Notes: generated from the letters alone by a model not told the origin. Numbered from the stretch's first letter, positions 7,473-16,196 are shown. The stretch is 39,442 nucleotides of DNA from Caulobacteraceae bacterium (GCA_027487945.1 JAIYCQ010000039.1:1-39442), one strand, 5' to 3'. Numbers and translations: made by a program.

Positions 7473-8528
7473 TCAGGCGGCGGCGGGGATCGACTCGGCG
7501 TTGGTCACGCGGTTCCGGCCGCTGCGCTTTGAGGCGTAGAGCGCCGCGTCGGCCCGTTCCATCACGCAGACGCCGCTCTCGCCATCGCGACGGGTCGCAA
7601 GGCCCGACGAGATGGTCACGGTGCCGAGGTCCTCGTTGGTCGAGCGACGCTTGAGCATGCGGGAGGCGACCTCCTCGCGGATTTCCTCGAGGCAGCGCTC
7701 GACGACGGCCGCATCCTCGCCCGGGAAGATCATGGCGAACTCCTCGCCGCCGTAACGGGCCGAGAAGCGCGGCGTACAGCCGAGGCGACCGATGACGCTG
7801 GCGACATAGCGGATCACCTGGTCGCCGGTCTGGTGACCCCAGGTGTCGTTGAAGTTCTTGAAGTGGTCGATATCCAGCACGGCGACCGTCAGGACAGAGC
7901 CGTTTTCGTCAGCCTCGGCGCAGGCGCGGGCGAACTCGTCGTCGAAGGCCTTGCGGTTGGCGAGGTTGGTCAGGCCGTCGGTGGTGGCGTCCCGGCGGAC
8001 CTGCTCGAGGTGTTCGCGCAGGCGCTGGACTTCGTTGGTCGATTCGGCGAGCCGCTTCTCGAGCGACTTGTTTTCCTTCTGCACCCGGCGGGTCGCGGTC
8101 GACAGCGAGTCGACCATGGCCTTGATCTGGCTGGCGTCCTTGGCGTCGGTGAGGCCCTTGCCGGCGCTGGCCAGGGTCTGGCCGTAGGTCTCGTTCGACT
8201 TCTGGGCTTCCCGGATCGCGGTCGAGACAGCAGCCAGTTCCTTGGACAGCTGGTCGCCGGCGTCGCGAATCTGTTCGTTCAGGCGAGCCTTGGGCAGATA
8301 GGCGGCGGCCAGCTCCTCGCTGATCGACTCGGTCATCGGCTCGCCCGCCAGGATCAGGCGATTGAGCTCCCGCGCCAGCTCCCCGTTGGGATCGGCTACG
8401 AAGTGCGACCACAGTTCGAAGTTCAGCGGCGTCGGCCAGACGGCGTGGCGCTCCATGACGTCGAGGGTCTCATGGGCCATCCGGTAGGCTTCCGGGCCCC
8501 GCATCATGGTTTCGACGTCGGCGGACAT
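7473..8528 (-). CDS. Diguanylate cyclase with N-terminal coiled coil (GGDEF)
   Basis: 351 aa. Makes cyclic di-GMP from two GTP. The catalytic GGDEF domain (about 180-340) starts at DATTDGLTNLANRKAF and carries an intact GGEEF active site at 260-264, plus the metal-binding LDIDHFKNFND (218-228). The N-terminal half is soluble, with a predicted coiled coil (about 140-178) leading straight into the domain, as in Caulobacter DgcB; I mention DgcB only as a resemblance. There is no membrane segment or sensory domain I recognise. The inhibitory I-site (RxxD five residues before GGEEF) is replaced by C251-T-P-R254, so classic product inhibition is not expected. ATG at 8528 with GGGGGAAG 5 nt upstream. 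Divergent from the aldehyde dehydrogenase gene. Confidence 0.92.
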   Translation of the reverse strand: MSADVETMMRGPEAYRMAHETLDVMERHAVWPTPLNFELWSHFVADPNGELARELNRLILAGEPMTESISEELAAAYLPKARLNEQIRDAGDQLSKELAAVSTAIREAQKSNETYGQTLASAGKGLTDAKDASQIKAMVDSLSTATRRVQKENKSLEKRLAESTNEVQRLREHLEQVRRDATTDGLTNLANRKAFDDEFARACAEADENGSVLTVAVLDIDHFKNFNDTWGHQTGDQVIRYVASVIGRLGCTPRFSARYGGEEFAMIFPGEDAAVVERCLEEIREEVASRMLKRRSTNEDLGTVTISSGLATRRDGESGVCVMERADAALYASKRSGRNRVTNAESIPAAA

Positions 8529-8627
8529 TCGCGCTTCCCCCTGGACCGGATCGAACCTTGCGGAACGAGCCTGGGCATTAGATGGCGCAGCCTAGACGCC
8601 AAGGCCCAAATGACTGGTTAAAGGGGC

Positions 8628-8642
8628 GCGAACGCGGTTCGC
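8628..8642. promoter_or_regulatory. Palindrome upstream of the aldehyde dehydrogenase gene
   Basis: GCGAAC-GCG-GTTCGC, a perfect palindrome with 6-bp arms, 81 bp before the ATG of the aldehyde dehydrogenase in the 195-bp divergent spacer. It could be an operator for either direction. No regulator gene is adjacent, so this is tentative. Confidence 0.3.
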
Positions 8643-8723
8643 TTGCGGCGGTCGCTCCGAGCCGTCATTCTGAACGCCGATCACCTGAGCCGGGACGAGC
8701 CCGGCCACCCGGAGGGACCCTGG

Positions 8724-10181
8724 ATGAACGCTCACGTCACGCTCGGTGCAGACGGCTACAAGGCCGAAATGCTGGCCATTCTCGACAGGCAGAAGGCCGC
8801 GCATCTGCGCGACGGCGCCCCGACGGCCGAGCAGCGGATCGAGCGCCTCGACCGCTGCATCGGCCTGCTGGTCGATCACGCCAAGGATATTCAGGACGCC
8901 GTGAACGCCGACTTCGGCAACCGCTCGCGGGAAGCGACACTGCTCACCGACGTGTCCGGGTCCATCGGCCCGCTGAAGCACGCCAAGGACCACCTCCGTA
9001 AGTGGATGCAGGGCCAGAAGCGCAAGACGACGCCGGCCATCCTCGGCCTGTTCGGCGCCAAGGCCGAGGTCGTCTACCAGCCCAAGGGCGTGGTGGGCGT
9101 GATCAGCCCCTGGAACTTTCCGGTCAACCTGACCTTCGCACCGCTGGCCGGGATCATCGCCGCCGGCAACCGGGCGATGATCAAGCCGTCCGAGTTCACG
9201 CCCGCGACCTCCGATCTGATGAAAACCATGTTCGGCAAGGTGTTCAGCGAGGAGGAGATCGCTGTCATCACCGGCGGCCCCGAGGTCGGACAGGCCTTCG
9301 CGGGGCTGCCGTTCGACCACATGATCTTCACTGGCGCGACCTCGATCGCCCGCCACGTCATGCGCGCGGCGGCGGAGAACCTGGTGCCCCTGACGCTCGA
9401 GCTGGGCGGCAAGAGCCCGGTTATCCTGTCGGAGAGCGCCGACATCGCCACCGCCGCCGCCCGGATCATGAACGGCAAGACGCTCAATGCCGGCCAGATC
9501 TGTCTGGCCCCTGACTATGTGCTGGCGCCGGAAGGCAAGGTCGCCGAGTTCGTCAAGGAAGCCCAGGGTGCGGTCGGCCGCATGTTCCCGACCCTGAAGG
9601 ACAACCCCGACTACACCGCCGTCATCGCCGAGCGGCACTATGAGCGGATCAAGGGCTATATCGACGAGGCCCGGGCCATGGGCGCGCAGATCGTCGAGAT
9701 CAATCCGGCCGGCGAGGACTTCAGCCAGCAGGAGCACCGCAAGATCCCGCCGACCCTGATCCTCAACCCCACCGACGACATGAAGGTGATGCAGGAGGAG
9801 ATCTTCGGTCCGGTGCTGCCGGTGAAGACCTACAAGAAGGCTCAGGACGCGGTCGACTACATCAACGCCCACGAGCGTCCGCTGGGCCTCTACTGGTTCG
9901 GGACCGACGAGGCGGAGAAGGCCAACGTCCTGGCCAACACCACCAGCGGCGGGGTGACCGTCAATGACGTGATCATGCACGTGGCCCAGGAAGAACTGCC
10001 TTTCGGCGGCGTCGGCCCGTCCGGCATGGGCAGCTATCACGGCCATGACGGCTTCCTTGAGTTCAGCCACCGCAAGGCCATCTACACCCAGCTCAAGAAG
10101 GACATCGGTCCGCTCGTCGCGATGCGCCCGCCCTACGGCGACGCCATCCGCAAGATGCTCGGCGCCCAGGTGAAGCGTTAA
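8724..10181 (+). CDS. Coniferyl-aldehyde dehydrogenase-type NAD(P)+ aldehyde dehydrogenase
   Basis: 485 aa. Oxidises an aldehyde to the acid with NAD(P)+. Catalytic residues are visible: general-base glutamate E226 in LELGGKSP, nucleophile C260 in NAGQICLAPDYVL, and the cofactor/oxyanion SPWNFPVN motif. The GQICLAPDYV form and the C-terminal GPSGMGSYHGHDGFLEFSH block match the coniferyl-aldehyde dehydrogenase branch, which also includes enzymes for other aromatic or medium-chain aldehydes; the true substrate is not fixed by this. The open frame extends back to 8643, but the ATG at 8724 has GGAGG (8711-8715) at 8-nt spacing and is preferred. No lignin-catabolic genes lie nearby; the gene appears monocistronic and ends at a hairpin. 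Confidence 0.9.
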   Translation: MNAHVTLGADGYKAEMLAILDRQKAAHLRDGAPTAEQRIERLDRCIGLLVDHAKDIQDAVNADFGNRSREATLLTDVSGSIGPLKHAKDHLRKWMQGQKRKTTPAILGLFGAKAEVVYQPKGVVGVISPWNFPVNLTFAPLAGIIAAGNRAMIKPSEFTPATSDLMKTMFGKVFSEEEIAVITGGPEVGQAFAGLPFDHMIFTGATSIARHVMRAAAENLVPLTLELGGKSPVILSESADIATAAARIMNGKTLNAGQICLAPDYVLAPEGKVAEFVKEAQGAVGRMFPTLKDNPDYTAVIAERHYERIKGYIDEARAMGAQIVEINPAGEDFSQQEHRKIPPTLILNPTDDMKVMQEEIFGPVLPVKTYKKAQDAVDYINAHERPLGLYWFGTDEAEKANVLANTTSGGVTVNDVIMHVAQEELPFGGVGPSGMGSYHGHDGFLEFSHRKAIYTQLKKDIGPLVAMRPPYGDAIRKMLGAQVKR

Positions 10182-10188
10182 GTCCGTG

Positions 10189-10208
10189 CGGCGGGGGAAA
10201 CCCCGCCG
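10189..10208 (+). terminator. Hairpin after the aldehyde dehydrogenase
   Basis: CGGCGGGG-GAAA-CCCCGCCG: a perfect 8-bp GC stem with a GAAA tetraloop, 7 bp after the stop codon. It is followed by TTCATCC rather than a clean T-run, so termination may be partial. Confidence 0.55.
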
Positions 10209-10307
10209 TTCATCCTGGCGTCAGGCGGCGCGTCGTATTGAAGCCGTGATGGCGATGCAGGCTTGCGCGCCACGGGTCCTTTCCGACCCGGAACACCGGA
10301 GTGTCCC

Positions 10308-10655
10308 ATGCGTACCGCCGCCCTGATGGGCTTCATCTTCGCCGCGACCGCCGCCTGTACGGCGAGCGCGGCGCCCGACTTCAAGGCCCAGGCCCGCTGT
10401 ATCGCGGCCTACGAGGTCGCGGCCGGCCAGCTGGAGAGCGATACCGCCTCTCCGGCGGTAAAGAAGCGAATCGCCAAGCTCGACGCGGCCCGCGAGAAGA
10501 TGTCGCTGGCCCTGGCCACGCGCACGGACCTTACCGCGGCGGACAGCCGGGCCAGCCAGCAGGAGCGTCGCGCCGAGGAGGCCCGCCTCGACAGCCTTCC
10601 GCCGGCCCAGGTTCAGGCGATCGCCGACAACTGCGACAGTCTGCTGGGCCAATAG
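10308..10655 (+). CDS. Small secreted protein of unknown function
   Basis: 115 aa. Begins with a signal peptide (MRTAALMGFIFAATAACTASA, then AP), so the mature protein is probably periplasmic, about 92 residues, helical and rich in Ala, Arg and Glu, with two cysteines (in QARCIA and ADNCDS). C17 inside the signal segment could in principle be a lipobox cysteine (TAAC), but it lacks the usual Leu and I favour signal peptidase I. The ATG at 10308 has CGGAG (10296-10300) 7 nt upstream; the in-frame extension to 10263 lacks these features. No family recognised. The gene ends 23 bp before a strong terminator. Confidence 0.72.
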   Translation: MRTAALMGFIFAATAACTASAAPDFKAQARCIAAYEVAAGQLESDTASPAVKKRIAKLDAAREKMSLALATRTDLTAADSRASQQERRAEEARLDSLPPAQVQAIADNCDSLLGQ

Positions 10656-10678
10656 GACCGCGGGCTTTTCCGAACGAC

Positions 10679-10709
10679 AAAGGGCGCGGCCGAGGCCGCG
10701 CCCTTTTTT
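10679..10709 (+). terminator. Strong rho-independent terminator, shared by convergent genes
   Basis: AAAGGGCGCGGCC-GA-GGCCGCGCCCTTT: a perfect stem of up to 13 pairs followed by six T residues on the plus strand. On the minus strand the stem is followed by TTT, so it probably also ends the DEAD-box helicase transcript, whose stop is at 10746. Confidence 0.9.
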
Positions 10710-10745
10710 CTGGTCGTGATGCCGGGGCGGGCGGCCGCCGGGACT

Positions 10746-12488
10746 CTATTCGTCGGCGGCGATCGGCGTCAGCGGCGTGGCGCGGGCCATGAAGGCCGGC
10801 ATGTCGTTGCCGAAGCCAACCACGCGACCGCCGTCGTCGTCACGGTCACGACGGTGGTTGTTGTCGCGGCGCTCATCATCGCGGCCGCGGGCAGGGCGCC
10901 GGTCACGGTCCCGGCTCTCGGCGGCCACGGGGCGCTCCTCGCGACGCGGGCGCTCCTCACGGCGAGGCCGCTCCTCGCGACGGGGACGGTCCTCGCGGGC
11001 CTCCGGGGTCTCCACCGGCGCAGGCGCCGCAACGATGTCGGCGGTCTCGGTCGTGGCGATCGTCTCGACCGCCCCCTCGGCGGCTTCGCCGCGCGGGGCG
11101 CGACGACGACGGGACGGCTTCTCGCTGCGGGGCGCCTCGGCTTCGACGACAGGCGCAACGGCGGCCCGCGCCGGGCGCGCCGGGCGGGCGGCGGCGGCTT
11201 CGCTGGCCTCGGACGTGCTGATCGCCTTCATCGAGACCACCGAGGTCTCCGATTCAGGGCGGCCGCGGCCCGGACGGTCATTGCGGCTGCGGCTGCGCTC
11301 GCGATCCTTCTTGGCGGCGTCCTTGTGGCGCTGCTCGGTCTTCAGGGTCGACCAGTCGATGCCCTCGAACAGCGCTTCTTCCGGCATTTTACCGGTCAGC
11401 TTGATGACCTTGTCGAGGTTCTTGTCGTCGGCCGGCGTGACGATCATGTAGGCCTCGCCCTTGCGGCCGGCCCGGCCGGTGCGCCCGATGCGGTGGACGT
11501 AGTCATCGGCATGGTGCGGGACGTCGTAATTGAAGACGTGGCTCACGGCAGGGATATCGAGCCCGCGGGCGGCGACATCCGAGGCGCAGAGGAGCTTGAG
11601 CTCGCCCTTGCGGAAGCTCTCCAGCGTCTTCATCCGGGTCGTCTGGTCGAGATCGCCGTGGATGGCGCCGGCGTCATAGCCGTGCGTACGCAACGACTTG
11701 GCGACGATATCGACCTCGCTCTTGCGGTTGCAGAACACGATGCCGTTCTGAATCTCGCTACGGTCGATCAGGCTGCGCAGGGCGGTGCGCTTGGCCTTCG
11801 GATCATTCGACGGGATGCGGGCCAGAAACTGGGTGATGTTCTCGCCGGTGGTGGCCGGGCGGGAAACCTCGATCCGCGTCGGGTCGTTCAGGAACTGCTT
11901 GGTCAGCCGGGTGATTTCCGGCGGCATGGTGGCGCTGAAGAACAGGGTCTGCTTCTTCGGCGGCGTCATCTTGAAGATGCGCTCGATGTCCGGGATGAAG
12001 CCCATGTCGAGCATGCGGTCGGCTTCGTCGACGACCATCATCTGCACGCCGGTCAGCAGGATCTTGCTGCGTTCGAACAGGTCGAGCAGGCGGCCCGGGG
12101 TGGCGATGAGCACGTCCACGCCCTTGTCGAGGGCCGAGACCTGGTCGTTCATGGACACGCCGCCGATCAGCAGCACCCACGACAGGCGCGTGCCCTTGGC
12201 GTACTTTTCAAAGCTGCTGGCCACCTGGTCGGCCAACTCGCGGGTCGGGGCCAGGACGAGGGCCCGCGGCATGCGGGCGCGGGCGCGACCGGCCGCGAGG
12301 CGGTCGATCATCGGCAGGGTGAAGGCGGCGGTCTTGCCGGTGCCGGTCTGGGCGATGCCGAGGACGTCTCGGCCGGCCAGGGCGACCGGGATGGCCTGTT
12401 CCTGGATCGGGGTGGCCGTCGTGTAGCCGGTATCGGCCACTGCCTTGAGTGTGGAGGCGCTAAGCCCCAGCTGGGAAAATTCGGTCAT
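10746..12488 (-). CDS. rhlE: DEAD-box RNA helicase (RhlE-like)
   Basis: 580 aa. ATP-dependent RNA helicase of the cold-shock/ribosome-biogenesis/RNA-decay type. All core motifs are present: Q-motif at TPIQEQA (26-32), Walker A AQTGTGKT (46-53), PTRELADQ, TPGR, DEAD (154-157), SAT, ARGLDIP and HRIGRTGRAGR. The core ends near residue 375. It is followed by about 200 disordered residues: Arg/Ser/Glu-rich, then Ala/Pro-rich, then near-perfect REERPR repeats and an RDRDRRPARGRDD-type tail. Such basic tails bind RNA or partners such as RNase E, and vary quickly. The ATG at 12488 starts MTEFSQLGLS, a standard beginning. The RhlE name is by domain resemblance; other DEAD-box paralogues are possible. 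Confidence 0.92.
   Translation of the reverse strand: MTEFSQLGLSASTLKAVADTGYTTATPIQEQAIPVALAGRDVLGIAQTGTGKTAAFTLPMIDRLAAGRARARMPRALVLAPTRELADQVASSFEKYAKGTRLSWVLLIGGVSMNDQVSALDKGVDVLIATPGRLLDLFERSKILLTGVQMMVVDEADRMLDMGFIPDIERIFKMTPPKKQTLFFSATMPPEITRLTKQFLNDPTRIEVSRPATTGENITQFLARIPSNDPKAKRTALRSLIDRSEIQNGIVFCNRKSEVDIVAKSLRTHGYDAGAIHGDLDQTTRMKTLESFRKGELKLLCASDVAARGLDIPAVSHVFNYDVPHHADDYVHRIGRTGRAGRKGEAYMIVTPADDKNLDKVIKLTGKMPEEALFEGIDWSTLKTEQRHKDAAKKDRERSRSRNDRPGRGRPESETSVVSMKAISTSEASEAAAARPARPARAAVAPVVEAEAPRSEKPSRRRRAPRGEAAEGAVETIATTETADIVAAPAPVETPEAREDRPRREERPRREERPRREERPVAAESRDRDRRPARGRDDERRDNNHRRDRDDDGGRVVGFGNDMPAFMARATPLTPIAADE
10930..11000. repeat. 18-bp tandem repeat inside the DEAD-box gene tail
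   Basis: About four imperfect 18-bp units built around CGCTCCTCGCGACG (plus-strand view), encoding the REERPR repeats of the helicase tail on the minus strand. The last unit is degenerate. Likely prone to copy-number change. Confidence 0.75.
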
Positions 12489-12621
12489 GTCTCGCTTAAA
12501 CTGAAAGCGCCGAGCCGCCCGGACTGTTGGGCGAGCGGGCGGCGCGGATTCGCCAGACCTGCCCGGAGCATGGGCCTGTTAGGCCCCGCGCCCCCAAAAG
12601 TCAATGAAAGCCTTGCCTTGC

Positions 12622-13704
12622 TTAGGGTGCGGAGGGGGCCGCGCGCGCGCCGGCCGCCTTGCCCGGCAGGCTGTGGGGCAGGCGGGCGAGGAGGGGGCGT
12701 TCGACCCAGAGGTGGAAGGCCAGGCCGGCCGCGAGGGACGCTGCGGCGACAAGGGCGAACAGGATGAGCGGGTGCTGCCGGATCGAGGGGGTCACGGCCA
12801 GCAGCCCCGCGGCGGCCGCATAGATCACGGGGGCATGGGCCAGGTAGATGGCGTAGGAGGCCTCGCCCAGGAAGGTCAGCCAGCGCGGAACCGCCATGCC
12901 GCGCGTCCGCTCGAGCCCCGCAGCGCCCAGCACCGCCATCGCGGCGCCAAGGCCGAAGGCCCAGTTCGCCACGATGCCGTTGAGGGGCAGTTTCATCAAC
13001 GGAACGGCCCAGGTCGCCGAAAACAGCGCCAGCCCGGCCCCCATGATCACAGCGGGCATCGGGACCTTGCCGCGCTCGAGAAGCAGATAGGCCGCCGCGC
13101 CGAAGGCGAACAACAGGTGCTGGCTGGTGAAGAAGAACCTTGGCCAGTCGTCGAGGCCCAGCCAAGGCAGGGTCGCCGACAGGATCATCCAGGCGGCCGC
13201 GATCGCCAGCCCGGGTTTCGGACGCAGGAGGATCAGGCCGAACACGGCGTAGAACAGCGCCTCATGGCGCAGGGTCCAGATGACCGACAGGACCGGATCG
13301 TGGGTCGCCGGCGTCAGGGCGATCGCCGACAGCACGTCGAGGAGGTCGAAGGGCGTCCCGTTGTTCAGAAGCGGCAGCAGCAGGGTCGCCGGGACAGCCA
13401 ACAGCAGGGCGGCCCAGAGCGGCGGATAGATCCGCCGGACACGCTTCCAGGCGAACAGCGGCGCCCGTCCGGCGCGTCCGATGTCGTGACCATGCGCCAT
13501 CATGATCACAAAGCCGCTCAGGACGAAGAAGAAGTGGACCCCGGAATAGCCGGACCGGAACACCGGCAGGATATCCTGGCCCAGATAGCGGGGCAGGGCC
13601 AGCGTCAGTTCGACGTGGAACAGCAGTACGGCCATCGCGGCGAAGGCCCGCCCAGCCTGGAGGCTGTCCAGAGCGGGTCGATGCGGTTGCGGGGTTTCAG
13701 CCAT
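12622..13704 (-). CDS. Acyltransferase family 3 membrane protein
   Basis: 360 aa with about ten membrane segments. The acyltransferase-3 (OafA/YrhL) family moves acyl groups, often acetyl, onto sugars of surface polysaccharides or lipids at the inner membrane. Diagnostic parts: the N-terminal LDSLQAGRAFAAMAVLLFH with the catalytic-type His, the SGYSGVHFFFVLSGFVI segment, the basic FAWKRVRRIYPPLW loop and, near the end, FLGEASYAIYLAHAPVI. The open frame continues upstream to 13938, but the extra part has no domain and overlaps the divergent gene; MAETPQPHRP (ATG 13702-13704) is preferred, although its ribosome-binding site is weak. The acceptor is unknown: no polysaccharide genes are adjacent. 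Confidence 0.87.
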   Translation of the reverse strand: MAETPQPHRPALDSLQAGRAFAAMAVLLFHVELTLALPRYLGQDILPVFRSGYSGVHFFFVLSGFVIMMAHGHDIGRAGRAPLFAWKRVRRIYPPLWAALLLAVPATLLLPLLNNGTPFDLLDVLSAIALTPATHDPVLSVIWTLRHEALFYAVFGLILLRPKPGLAIAAAWMILSATLPWLGLDDWPRFFFTSQHLLFAFGAAAYLLLERGKVPMPAVIMGAGLALFSATWAVPLMKLPLNGIVANWAFGLGAAMAVLGAAGLERTRGMAVPRWLTFLGEASYAIYLAHAPVIYAAAAGLLAVTPSIRQHPLILFALVAAASLAAGLAFHLWVERPLLARLPHSLPGKAAGARAAPSAP

Positions 13705-13843
13705 GAGCCGGGGGCAATGAAGGCCCGGCGTGCGCTCGTCAATAGCAGCGGCGCGCGATGCCTCTCCGGAGGCGCGAACAGTGATGACAGTGTTGCGACG
13801 GTGTGATGAATAGTCTTCCGTGTACGGTGTGGGGAGGCCGCCA

Positions 13844-14218
13844 GTGTCCGCACAGTTGATCGCCGGGGGGGTGATGGTCGCGCTGCTCGCTGCGGCGCCG
13901 GCGCCCGCTGTCCTGGACCCTGCCTTCAAGAACACCATCGTCAGCGTTTACCCCGACGGCAAGACCACGCGGCTCTGGCTGCATCCGAACGGCGCCTATG
14001 ACGCGCAGCGGGCCAACGGTCAGCGCACCGGCGGGGTGTGGGAGATCAAGGGGCAGAAGGTCTGTATGACCCAGAAGCACCCGATCTACGTTCCCATCGC
14101 CTTCTGCACCGGTATCCCGCCGACCGGCGGCGGCGTCGGCGCCAGCTGGACCGCCAAGGGGCTGAAGGGGGAGCCGGTCAGGCACACCCTGACGGCGGGT
14201 CGCGGCGCGTTGCCCTGA
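13844..14218 (+). CDS. Small secreted protein, paralogue of the next gene
   Basis: 124 aa. The GTG at 13844 has GGGGAGG (13831-13837) 6 nt upstream and begins an N-terminal signal peptide (MSAQLIAGGVMVALLAAAPAP). The mature part has a short beta-rich pattern: NTIVSVYPDGKT, LWLHPNGAY, GGVWEIKGQKVCMTQ, a second cysteine in AFCTG, then GASWTAKG and PVRHTLTAGR. This order is repeated in the following gene (14321-14668), so the two are tandem duplicates. No family name is recognised; two conserved cysteines may form a disulfide in the periplasm. Divergent from the acyltransferase-3 gene. Confidence 0.75.
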   Translation: MSAQLIAGGVMVALLAAAPAPAVLDPAFKNTIVSVYPDGKTTRLWLHPNGAYDAQRANGQRTGGVWEIKGQKVCMTQKHPIYVPIAFCTGIPPTGGGVGASWTAKGLKGEPVRHTLTAGRGALP

Positions 14219-14269
14219 GCCGCGCAAGAAGGGTTAACGGCGCGACGGATTTCTGATTAGCCTACCCGC

Positions 14270-14288
14270 GCTCGCTCACGAAGCGAGC
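14270..14288. terminator. Hairpin between the two secreted paralogues
   Basis: GCTCGCT-CACGA-AGCGAGC, a perfect 7-bp stem with a 5-nt loop, in the 102-bp gap between the paralogues. No T-run follows. It may be a weak terminator or part of the leader of the second gene. Confidence 0.35.
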
Positions 14289-14320
14289 CTGCGACAAACT
14301 TTCGGGTGGGAAACTCAAAC

Positions 14321-14668
14321 ATGCGACTTCTTGCGACCCTGGCGATCGCCGCCACGATGCTGGCCGGCCCCGCGCTGGCCGACCCCATGGCCACCGCCTA
14401 CGGCAATACGGTGGTGATCACCTATGGCGATGGGACGACGGTGAACCTCTACGTCAACGAGGACGGCACCTACACCGGCAGCAGCCCGATGGGCGAGAGC
14501 GCCGGGACCTGGGCCATCTCGGGCAGCCAGACCTGCTTCACCCAGTCCAGCCCGGAGCCGACGCCGGCCTCCTGCTCCAAGACGGTGAGCAAGAATGTTG
14601 GCGAAAGCTGGCAGTCCACCGGCCAGGGCGGCGCGCCGGTAACCGTCACCATCCAGGCCGGTCGGTAG
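14321..14668 (+). CDS. Small secreted protein, paralogue of the preceding gene
   Basis: 115 aa with a clear signal peptide (MRLLATLAIAATMLAGPALA, cleaved before DP). The mature protein aligns with that of the preceding gene: NTVVITYGDGTT, LYVNEDGTY, AGTWAISGSQTCFTQ, a second cysteine in PASCSK, GESWQSTG and PVTVTIQAGR. The shared pattern is of short beta strands with two cysteines. The ATG at 14321 is preferred to a GTG at 14306, since it starts the signal peptide cleanly and has GGTGGGAA about 9 nt upstream. Function unknown; a periplasmic or surface role is inferred from the signal peptide only. Confidence 0.78.
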   Translation: MRLLATLAIAATMLAGPALADPMATAYGNTVVITYGDGTTVNLYVNEDGTYTGSSPMGESAGTWAISGSQTCFTQSSPEPTPASCSKTVSKNVGESWQSTGQGGAPVTVTIQAGR

Positions 14669-14676
14669 GGCCTGAA

Positions 14677-14702
14677 GGGTTCGGATGACGCCATCCGGAC
14701 CC
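14677..14702. terminator. Hairpin downstream of the second secreted paralogue
   Basis: GGGTTCGGATG / CATCCGGACCC stem (one G-T pair) with an ACGC loop, 8 bp after the stop codon. No T-run. It could terminate the plus-strand gene and also the convergent otsA (stop at 14781). Confidence 0.45.
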
Positions 14703-14780
14703 GGGGCCAGCCTCTGCATCTCTGCGTCCAGGGCGTGAGTCAGCGGTCGGGCAGTTCCGTCCGACCGCATCGCGCGCCGG

Positions 14781-16196
14781 TCAGGCCGCGTCGTCCGTCA
14801 GTCTGGCGGGCGCCGCGCGCCCCTCGCCCCCGAGGGCGTCGACGAACGCCTCCCGCCAGGCGACGATGTCCTCGGTGACCACGGTATCCATGAGCTTTTC
14901 CCAGCGTCGCCGACGCTCGGCGTAGCCCATGGTCAGGGCGCGCTGGATCGCGCCGGAGACCTCGTCGCGATCGTAGGGATTGACGATCAGCGCCGATCCC
15001 ATCTGGGCGGCGGCGCCGGCAAACCGCGACAGGATCAGAACGCCGGGGTCCTCCGGATCCTGGGCGGCGACATACTCCTTGGCCACGAGGTTCATTCCGT
15101 CGCGCAGCGGCGTCACCAGACCGACGGCGGCGGCGCGATAGATGCCGGCCAGTTCGTCCTGGCGGCAGCCGGTGTTGACGTAGCGGAGCGGCACCCAGTC
15201 CATCGTGCCGTAGGCCCCGTTGATCCGGCCGGCGATGGCGTCGAGTCTGCCCCGCAGATCCTGATAGGCCCCCACCGCGTCGCGGCTCAGGGTAGCGATC
15301 TCCAGCATGAACACCTTCTCCCGCTGGACCTCCTGTGTCGCCAGGAACTGCTCATAGGCGATGAACCGCTCTTCCAGTCCCTTGGAGTAGTCGAGCCGAT
15401 CGACGCCGACGATCATCTTCCGGCCCGCCATCGACTCCTGCATCCGCGCGAAGGACTCCAGTCCGCGCGGCGACAGCGCGCCCGCCGAAAAGTCATCGGT
15501 CTTGATACCGATCGGGAAGGCGCCGAGCCGAGTGACTCGGCCGAAGGCGGCGACCATGCCGTCCTTATCCGGCGGGGCGACGCCGATCTCGTCCGCCAGA
15601 TAGCCGGTGAAGGCCGAGAGGTTGTCCTGGGTCTGGAAGCCGACCACATCGTAGTGAAACAGCGCCTCGACGAGCTTTCGATGCCCCGGAAGGGTGACAA
15701 GAAGCTGTCGGGCCGGCCAGGGGATGTGCAGGAAGAAGCCGATCCGGTTCGGCACCCCGAGCGCGCGCAGTTCCCGGGCCAGCGGGGCCAGATGGTAGTC
15801 GTGCACCCAGATCAGGTCGTCCGGACCGATCAGCGCGGCCAGGGCCTGGGCGAAGCGGGCGTTGACACGCGCATAGCCGGCGTCGAAGGGGCGCTCGTAG
15901 GCGGTCAGATCGATCCGGTCGTGAAACAGCGGCCACAGCGTCCTGTTGGCGTAGCCGTTGTAGTACTCCTCGACATCCACCGGCTCGAGATCCACCCGGG
16001 CCAGCGTGACCTCGCCGACGCGCTCCATGGCGATCTGGCCGGTGTATTGGGCCGTTGTCTCGCCGCTCCATCCGAACCAGACGCCATGATGTTCACGCAG
16101 CGCGGCGCCGATCGCGGCGGACAGGCCGCCGACCGAGGCTGCCCCGGCTTCGCGGGGCAGGCTGACGCGGTTGGAGACGACGATCAGGCGACTCAT
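14781..16196 (-). CDS. otsA: Trehalose-6-phosphate synthase OtsA
   Basis: 471 aa, a GT20 glycosyltransferase that joins UDP-glucose and glucose-6-phosphate into trehalose-6-phosphate. Motifs: [14 protein letters not shown] with the following VGGLSAAI glycine loop, [32 protein letters not shown], the substrate-binding [13 protein letters not shown], and [14 protein letters not shown] near the C-terminus. Length and motifs match bacterial OtsA. The start overlaps the otsB stop by 4 bp (16193-16196), so otsB and otsA are translationally coupled, otsB first. The pair makes trehalose as an osmotic and desiccation protectant. No extra domain is fused. Confidence 0.96.
   Translation of the reverse strand: MSRLIVVSNRVSLPREAGAASVGGLSAAIGAALREHHGVWFGWSGETTAQYTGQIAMERVGEVTLARVDLEPVDVEEYYNGYANRTLWPLFHDRIDLTAYERPFDAGYARVNARFAQALAALIGPDDLIWVHDYHLAPLARELRALGVPNRIGFFLHIPWPARQLLVTLPGHRKLVEALFHYDVVGFQTQDNLSAFTGYLADEIGVAPPDKDGMVAAFGRVTRLGAFPIGIKTDDFSAGALSPRGLESFARMQESMAGRKMIVGVDRLDYSKGLEERFIAYEQFLATQEVQREKVFMLEIATLSRDAVGAYQDLRGRLDAIAGRINGAYGTMDWVPLRYVNTGCRQDELAGIYRAAAVGLVTPLRDGMNLVAKEYVAAQDPEDPGVLILSRFAGAAAQMGSALIVNPYDRDEVSGAIQRALTMGYAERRRRWEKLMDTVVTEDIVAWREAFVDALGGEGRAAPARLTDDAA

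Noticed and set aside
10716..12767. 683-codon open frame on the plus strand opposite the DEAD-box gene
   Set aside because: High-GC codon-position shadow: low-complexity Arg/Gly/Asp/His-rich translation with no domain, fully antisense to a helicase with all motifs.
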